Positions 5,382-9,897 of a DNA stretch of 9,897 nt are shown here, piece by piece. Numbering within the stretch: the stretch's first letter is position 1; each line of letters starts with the position of its first letter. Source of the DNA: Verrucomicrobiota bacterium (GTDB lineage: Bacteria > Verrucomicrobiota > Verrucomicrobiia > Opitutales > Opitutaceae); assembly GCA_030916665.1 (NCBI GenBank), contig JAUPWC010000097.1:1-9897 (forward strand). Direction: 5' to 3'. The translations under genes were made by a program, and so were the position numbers. Below the pieces are notes generated by a model. The model had not been told where the DNA came from, searched no databases, and saw nothing but the letters and a program-made list of their open reading frames with translations.

Positions 5382-6521
5382 ATGCTTTCGCTCCTCGCCC
5401 TGTCGGTCGCCCTGCTGCCCGGTTTCAACCTGTCCGCCCACGAAAAGCCCCGGCTGGCCCGCGCGGCGGAGACGGCGCTCCGCGCCGAACCCGTGACGCT
5501 CGTGACCGTGCGCAATCCGCGCAGCGCGGGCGGGCCGCACGACTTTTCCTCGGAGGGCGACTACTGGTGGCCCGATCCCGCGAATCCCGACGGGCCCTAC
5601 CTCCAGCGCGACGGCCTGAGCAATCCCGACAACTTTGTCGCGCACCGCCGCCTGATGCTGGATTTCGCGCGCGACGTCGGCACGCTGGCCGCGGCTTACA
5701 AGGTCACCGGCGAGGAGCGCCATGCCGCCGCGGCCGTGCGGCAGCTGGAGGCGTGGTTTGTCGCGCACGCGACGCGGATGAATCCCAGCCTGTTCTACGC
5801 GCAGGCGATCAAGGGCCGCGTCACCGGGCGCAGCATCGGCGTGATCGACACGCTGCATCTGGCCGAGGTGGCGCTGGCGGTCGAGGCCTTGCGCGGATCG
5901 CAGGCGCTCACCGCAGAGAAGGACGCGGCCATCACGGGCTGGTTCCGCGACTATCTGGCGTGGATTTCGTCGCATCCGTATGGCGTCGAGGAGAGCAAGG
6001 CGAAGAACAACCACGGCACCTGCTGGACGCTGCAGGCCGCCTGCTTTGCGCGGTTGGTCGGCGACGAGGTGATGCTGGCGGAGTGTCGCCGCCGGCTGCT
6101 GGAGGTTCACCTGCCGGACCAGATGGCGGCGGACGGCAGTTTTCCGCAGGAGCTGCGCCGCACAAAGCCCTACGGCTACTCGATCTTCAACCTCGACGTG
6201 ATGGCCGCGGTCGCGGTCGTGCTGTCCACGCCGGACGAGGACCTCATGCGCTTCGCGCTGCCCGACGGACGCAGCCTCGTGCGGGGCGTGGAGTTTCTCG
6301 CTCCATTCCTCGCCGACAAGGCCAAGTGGCCGGGCAAGCCCGACGTGATGTATTGGGACAACTGGCCGGTGCGGCAGCCACTCCTGCTGTGGGGCGCGCA
6401 AAGCACAGGCCGGAATGACTGGCTCAGGCTCTGGAGCTCGCTCGAGGCCGATCCGCAGGTCGAGGAGGTGCGGCGGAATTTCCCGATCCGCGAGCCGGTG
6501 TTGTGGACGCGGCGGAAGTAA
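5382..6521 (+). CDS. Alginate lyase-family polysaccharide lyase (possibly PL38-like), secreted
   Basis: Probably cleaves a polyuronate such as alginate or glucuronan by beta-elimination outside the cytoplasm. The 379-residue protein has the family signature SEGDYWWPDPANPDGPYLQR near residue 55, followed by DGLSNPDNF and HRRLMLDFARD. KNNHGTCW (Asn209, Asn210, His211) carries the Asn-His pair expected at the active site. RRTKPYGYSIFNLD holds Arg260 and Tyr266, a six-residue spacing that fits, from memory, the Arg/Tyr catalytic pair of the Bacteroides PL38 lyase. The helix-rich sequence fits an alpha/alpha toroid. The N-terminus LSLLALSVALLPGFNLSA is a signal peptide, but from ATG 5382 it lacks a basic n-region; a TTG start at 5352 in the same frame would add MCRSGPRLRP and supply one. 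It is divergent from the LacI-type gene, its likely regulator. Substrate is unproven; no transporter or uronate catabolic gene is visible here. Confidence 0.88.
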   Translation: MLSLLALSVALLPGFNLSAHEKPRLARAAETALRAEPVTLVTVRNPRSAGGPHDFSSEGDYWWPDPANPDGPYLQRDGLSNPDNFVAHRRLMLDFARDVGTLAAAYKVTGEERHAAAAVRQLEAWFVAHATRMNPSLFYAQAIKGRVTGRSIGVIDTLHLAEVALAVEALRGSQALTAEKDAAITGWFRDYLAWISSHPYGVEESKAKNNHGTCWTLQAACFARLVGDEVMLAECRRRLLEVHLPDQMAADGSFPQELRRTKPYGYSIFNLDVMAAVAVVLSTPDEDLMRFALPDGRSLVRGVEFLAPFLADKAKWPGKPDVMYWDNWPVRQPLLLWGAQSTGRNDWLRLWSSLEADPQVEEVRRNFPIREPVLWTRRK

Positions 6522-6652
6522 GCGTGCTCCTCGTAAGCGAAGCCTGAGGATCGCAAGGCTGAGGGATATCCAGCTGGGGCCATTTGGCCATGCTTGGCCT
6601 TGGGGCTAAATCGGCATTGAGGAGCCGCGCGGTGCGGCGGTAAGTTCGCGGC
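6522..6652. repeat. Repeat-like intergenic region between the lyase and DUF748 genes
   Basis: No gene is supported here. AAGCCTGAGGAT is followed closely by the near-copy AAGGCTGAGGGAT (about 6539-6566). Then GGCCA-TT-TGGCC (6578-6589) and GGCCA-TGCT-TGGCC (6586-6599) overlap, so the middle TGGCCA can pair with either outer arm but not both. Its minus-strand reading (YPSALRSSGFAYEEHA) resembles strings I recall from spurious ORFs over intergenic repeats. The downstream promoter must lie here, but I see none clearly. Confidence 0.5.
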
Positions 6653-9600
6653 ATGAATCCCAGGCCTTCTCCATCGCGCCGGCGTCGCAACCTCTGGATC
6701 GCGGGCGGTTTGCTCGCGGCCTACACGAACATGGGGTTCTTCGTCGCGCCGATGGTGGTGAAGTCCCAGCTGGAGAAGCGCGCGACCGCGGCGCTCGGCC
6801 GCACCGTCACGGTCGGCAAGGTGCGGGTGAACCCCTTCGCGATCTCGCTTACGCTCGAAGATCTCAACGTGCGGCTGAAGGACGGCGACGGTTCCTTCCT
6901 GAGCTGGCGCCGGCTTTACGTGAACGCCGATCCGCTGACCTCGCTCTTCGGCGCCTGGAAGGTGGCCGCGGTGGAGCTGGACGACTTCCAGGTCACGGCG
7001 ATCCTGCACCAGGACGGCACCTTCAATTTTGCCGACATCATCGAGCAGCTCAACGCGTCCGCCGCCACCGGTGCGCCCGCCGCCCCGCCGGCCCCGCCGC
7101 CTGCCGTCGAGGTCGGGCGACTGGTGGTGCAGCAGGCGAAGCTTAACTTCGTGGACGAGTCGCGCTCGCGCCCCTTCGCCACGGCGCTGGGGCCGGTGAG
7201 TTTCCGGCTCACGGAATTTCACACCACCGCGCAGCGCGGCGCGCCTTATCATCTCGAGGCCGTGTCCGAGAGCGGCGAACGCTTCGAGTGGACCGGGACG
7301 CTGAGCGCGGCGCCGCTGTCGTCGTCGGGCGAACTGAAGCTGGAGAACATCGTGCTGCCGAAATACGCGGCCTACTACGCCGATTTTGTGCAGGCCGATC
7401 TCACGGGCGGCCGGCTCACCGTGGGCGGGCGCTACGAGGCGAAGATCGACGCTGCCGGCCGGGTGCTGAAGCTCAGCGACGGGTCGCTGCGGTTGCGCGA
7501 ACTGAAGCTCGTCGAGCGCGCCAACCAGCAGGCCGTGCTGGATCTCGCGGCCCTCGACGTGACCGGCGTCAGCGCCGACGCCGTCGCCCTCAAGGCCGAG
7601 ATCGCCGCGGTCACCCTCAGCGGCGGCCGGGTTCAGGTGCGGCGCGGGAGCGACGGTGCAATCAATCTGCTGAACCTGCTCGCGCCACCGGCGGACGGGA
7701 CGGCGCCGGCGGCTGCGGCGTCCGGTTCCGCGCCGGCGACCGCCGCGCCGTTGCCGGATTTCCGTGTGGGCGAGGTTGCGCTCAAGGATTTCGGCGTGAA
7801 CGTGCAGGATCTGTCGGTCGCCCGCCCGGCGCAGCTTGGGCTCTCGGGCCTCGAGGTTTCGCTGAAGAACGTCACGCTCGCCGACGGGGCCGAGATGCCA
7901 CTCGCGTTCGCGCTCAACTGGGCGCCGGCCGGCACGGTCAGGGTGACGGGCACCTTGGCGATCAAGCCGGAGCTGAAGGCAATGCTGCAAACCGACGTGG
8001 CCGGCCTCGCGCTGCTGCCACTCAGCAGCTACGTCGAGCAGGCCGTCAACGCACGGCTCACGCAGGGCACGGTTTCAACCAGCGGCGCCGTGACGGTGGC
8101 CATGAGCGGGGGCGCGCCGGCGATCACGTTCGACGGGGGGGTCACGGCGGAGCAGCTCGGTTTGGTGGACGCCGTGCAGAACGAACCGCTGGTCGGGTTC
8201 ACGTCGCTCGCGCTCAACGGGCTCAAAGCCGCCACCGCCCCGCAGCTCACCGTGAGCCTCGACGAGGTGAATCTCGCCGCGCCCTACGCCCGCGTTTCCG
8301 TGGCCAAGGACGGCACGCCCAACCTGGCGACCTTGGCGAAGACCGCCGCGCCGGGGGGACCGGCCGATGCAGCCGCCCCTGCCCCCGCGCCGGGGGTTGA
8401 GCCGGCTCCCGCCGCGCCCCTGCCCAAGATTACCATCGGCAAGGTCATGATCGCCGACGGCGACTTCAGTTTCGCGGACGGCTCGCTGGAGCCGAATGTG
8501 CGCATGGCCGTCAATCAGTTCAGCGGCACCATCGCCGGCCTCTCGTCGGAAAACCTCGCCCGGGCCAACGTGGACCTGAAGGCGTCGGTCAACGGCGCCG
8601 GCCCGATCGCCATCACCGGCCAGCTCGATCCGCTCGGCGTGAAGAAGTTCGTGGACCTGAAGGTGGACTTCCGGAACGTCGATCTCGTGCCGCTCAGTCC
8701 CTACAGCGGCAAGTTCGCCGGCTTCGCGCTGGCGCGCGGCCAGCTGAACCTCGACGTGAAGGCGAAGCTCGACGACAAGCAGCTCGACGCCTCGAACGTC
8801 ATCACGCTGAACCAGTTCACCTTCGGCGCGCCGGTCGAGAGCCCCGACGCCACCAAACTGCCCGTGCGGCTGGGCGTCGCCCTGCTCAAGGACATGGACG
8901 GCAAGATCGTCATCGACGTGCCGATGACCGGCAGCGTCGATGATCCCGAATTGCGCATCGGCAAGGTCGTGTGGCGCGTGATCGGCAACCTGCTGACGAA
9001 GGCCGCGGTGTCACCCTTCGCGCTGCTCGGCTCGATGTTCGGCGGCGGCGGCGACGAGCTGGCCTACCAGGAGTTCGTGCCCGGCGGCAGCGACCTGCTG
9101 CCGGCGGAGCAGGCCAAGCTCGCCACGATGGTGAAGGCGCTCACCAACCGTCCCAGCCTGAGCCTTTCGATCGAGGGCGGCTTCGACGCGCCGGCCGACA
9201 CGCACGCGCTCAAACAGGCGAAGCTGGCCGCGCAGGTGCGCAACCGGATCTGGGAGGAGCGCCGCGCGACGGATCCGAATATCCCGCCGCCGGAGCAGCT
9301 GGAGCTTTTGCCCGAAACGCACGCCGCGATGGTGAAGAGACTCTTCGACGAAAAGTTTCCGCCCGGCACGGAGTTCGGCGCACCGCTGCCCCCGGCCCCC
9401 GTCGCGGTCGCGGCCCCGCTTCCGGCGAAGAAGACCCTGTTCCGCCGCGTGGTGGACGCGTTGACGCCGGCCGCCGCGCCCGCGGCATCGGCTCCGGCCG
9501 CTTCCGCCGACACGGCGGCACCGGCCGAGGCCACGACCGCCGGTCCCGCGCTGGAGGAAATGACCGGCCGCCTGGCCGAGACAATCGAGGTGACCGACAA

Positions 9601-9754
9601 CGATCTCCGCGCCCTGGCCGACGCGCGTGCGCACCGCGTGCGCGATCATTTCCTCAACACGGGCGGCATCGCCGCGGACCGGTTGTTTCTCGCTTCCGGC
9701 AATGCGGCGGCGAAGGAGAACAAGGGGCCGCGCGTATTTCTCTCGTTGCAGTGA
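6653..9754 (+). CDS. DUF748 / AsmA-like envelope protein
   Basis: A large membrane-anchored envelope protein of 1033 residues. An N-terminal membrane segment (residues 14-34, LWIAGGLLAAYTNMGFFVAP, after a basic MNPRPSPSRRRRR-like start) leads into the DUF748 opening, VGKVRVNPFAISLTLEDLNV (about 54-73), and repeated long beta-strand units. These resemble the AsmA/TamB/YhdP superfamily of periplasmic beta-rich groove proteins linked to lipid movement and outer-membrane integrity. Ala/Pro-rich linkers break the chain at about 137-152, 343-371, 564-592 and 913-967. The conserved C-terminal block SPFALLGSMFGGGGDEL is at 787-803, followed by EFVPGGSDLL at 807 and an OmpA-like ending. The ATG at 6653 is set by the membrane segment; no Shine-Dalgarno is present. 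Length is normal for DUF748 proteins. It stands alone, 131 bases after the lyase. The lipid-transport role is family-level inference. Confidence 0.88.
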   Translation: MNPRPSPSRRRRNLWIAGGLLAAYTNMGFFVAPMVVKSQLEKRATAALGRTVTVGKVRVNPFAISLTLEDLNVRLKDGDGSFLSWRRLYVNADPLTSLFGAWKVAAVELDDFQVTAILHQDGTFNFADIIEQLNASAATGAPAAPPAPPPAVEVGRLVVQQAKLNFVDESRSRPFATALGPVSFRLTEFHTTAQRGAPYHLEAVSESGERFEWTGTLSAAPLSSSGELKLENIVLPKYAAYYADFVQADLTGGRLTVGGRYEAKIDAAGRVLKLSDGSLRLRELKLVERANQQAVLDLAALDVTGVSADAVALKAEIAAVTLSGGRVQVRRGSDGAINLLNLLAPPADGTAPAAAASGSAPATAAPLPDFRVGEVALKDFGVNVQDLSVARPAQLGLSGLEVSLKNVTLADGAEMPLAFALNWAPAGTVRVTGTLAIKPELKAMLQTDVAGLALLPLSSYVEQAVNARLTQGTVSTSGAVTVAMSGGAPAITFDGGVTAEQLGLVDAVQNEPLVGFTSLALNGLKAATAPQLTVSLDEVNLAAPYARVSVAKDGTPNLATLAKTAAPGGPADAAAPAPAPGVEPAPAAPLPKITIGKVMIADGDFSFADGSLEPNVRMAVNQFSGTIAGLSSENLARANVDLKASVNGAGPIAITGQLDPLGVKKFVDLKVDFRNVDLVPLSPYSGKFAGFALARGQLNLDVKAKLDDKQLDASNVITLNQFTFGAPVESPDATKLPVRLGVALLKDMDGKIVIDVPMTGSVDDPELRIGKVVWRVIGNLLTKAAVSPFALLGSMFGGGGDELAYQEFVPGGSDLLPAEQAKLATMVKALTNRPSLSLSIEGGFDAPADTHALKQAKLAAQVRNRIWEERRATDPNIPPPEQLELLPETHAAMVKRLFDEKFPPGTEFGAPLPPAPVAVAAPLPAKKTLFRRVVDALTPAAAPAASAPAASADTAAPAEATTAGPALEEMTGRLAETIEVTDNDLRALADARAHRVRDHFLNTGGIAADRLFLASGNAAAKENKGPRVFLSLQ

Positions 9755-9772
9755 GAGGAGCGGAAAGGGGGC

Positions 9773-9807
9773 CGCGCTTGAGTCCCGCGGACGCGGGATT
9801 CAACGCG
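9773..9807 (+). terminator. Long GC-rich hairpin downstream of the DUF748 gene
   Basis: CGCGCTTGAGTCCCGCG pairs with CGCGGGATTCAACGCG: a stem of about 16 bp with one bulged C and one G-T wobble, around a GA turn, starting 19 bases after the stop. There is no T-run, so it is terminator-like or a dispersed palindrome rather than a classical intrinsic terminator. Confidence 0.6.
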
Positions 9808-9870
9808 TGGTTTGGCTGCGCTTGCTGTAGCTGCGCTTGAGCCGAGGGCGAAAGCGTGGTTTTCAACGCG
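9774..9870. repeat. Duplicated GCGCTTGAG...TTCAACGCG unit
   Basis: Two units each start with GCGCTTGAG (9774-9782 and 9833-9841) and end with TTCAACGCG (9799-9807 and 9862-9870), so they are 34 and 38 bases long. The interiors differ: the first is a clean palindrome, the second is not. CTGCGCTTG is also repeated at 9816-9824 and 9831-9839, and GCGTGGTTT occurs twice. No gene is supported from 9755 to the window end. Confidence 0.6.
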
Positions 9871-9897
9871 GGCTCCCGACCGCGTTGTCGCTTCGCT

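Noticed and set aside
5235..6401. Upstream extension of the regulator frame to 738 codons
   Set aside because: The helix-turn-helix must be N-terminal in LacI proteins. The extension is antisense to the lyase and covers the divergent control region.
6176..7990. Long open frame of 604 codons on the minus strand
   Set aside because: It runs antisense to the lyase end and the DUF748 gene, has an Arg/His/Gly-rich composition with no domain, and crosses the intergenic repeat. Both overlapped plus-strand genes have recognisable motifs.
7288..8400. Second plus-strand frame inside the DUF748 gene
   Set aside because: An Arg/Gly-rich shifted frame of a gene with clear family motifs on both sides; no start context and no domain.
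1..9897. A hidden defence, mobile or biosynthetic system
   Set aside because: No transposase, integrase, nuclease, toxin-antitoxin pair, CRISPR repeats, tRNA or biosynthetic core enzyme was recognised in the supported genes. The window reads as chromosomal housekeeping and carbohydrate genes.

Overview
This is a GC-rich, gene-dense bacterial window. It carries no mobile element, CRISPR array, tRNA or rRNA that I can see. The gene set suggests a Gram-negative bacterium of the Verrucomicrobiota, probably an Opitutaceae-like lineage: a polysaccharide lyase with a YWWPDP motif beside a LacI-type regulator, a DUF748 envelope protein, an all-alpha dUTPase, Ala/Pro-rich linkers, and starts without Shine-Dalgarno sequences. 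That placement is inference from style and content, not from a marker gene.

Layout. Positions 1-1015 (minus) hold a murA gene for peptidoglycan precursor synthesis, cut by the window edge. Upstream of it, 1016-1221 contains an imperfect palindromic intergenic repeat and a clear intrinsic terminator belonging to the next minus-strand gene. That gene (1222-2172) encodes a disordered Ala/Pro-rich protein with an Arg/Gly-rich tail. A divergent gap separates it from a small plus-strand dUTPase gene (2386-2757), which ends in a perfect hairpin. Three minus-strand genes follow: a secreted hypothetical protein (2872-3405) bracketed by copies of a short CAAGTAACAAG-type repeat, a YiiD_C-type hotdog thioesterase (3514-3981), and a LacI-family regulator (4185-5234).

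The regulator is divergent from an alginate lyase-family polysaccharide lyase (5382-6521, plus), and the 147-bp gap between them holds two candidate operators. This pair looks like a small polyuronate-utilisation switch. A repeat-like gap leads to a 1033-residue DUF748/AsmA-like envelope protein (6653-9754), followed by a strong hairpin and a duplicated repeat unit up to the window end.

How the genes fit together. Apart from the regulator-lyase pair, the genes look like independent housekeeping or envelope units rather than one system. I found no convincing undescribed multi-gene system. The points most worth following up are the Arg/Gly-tailed disordered protein, the regulator-lyase switch, the OmpA-like fold apparently split by an insertion at the end of the DUF748 protein, the repeat families, and the uniform lack of Shine-Dalgarno motifs combined with C at position -1 in all eight starts. 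No gap between genes exceeds about 215 bases.
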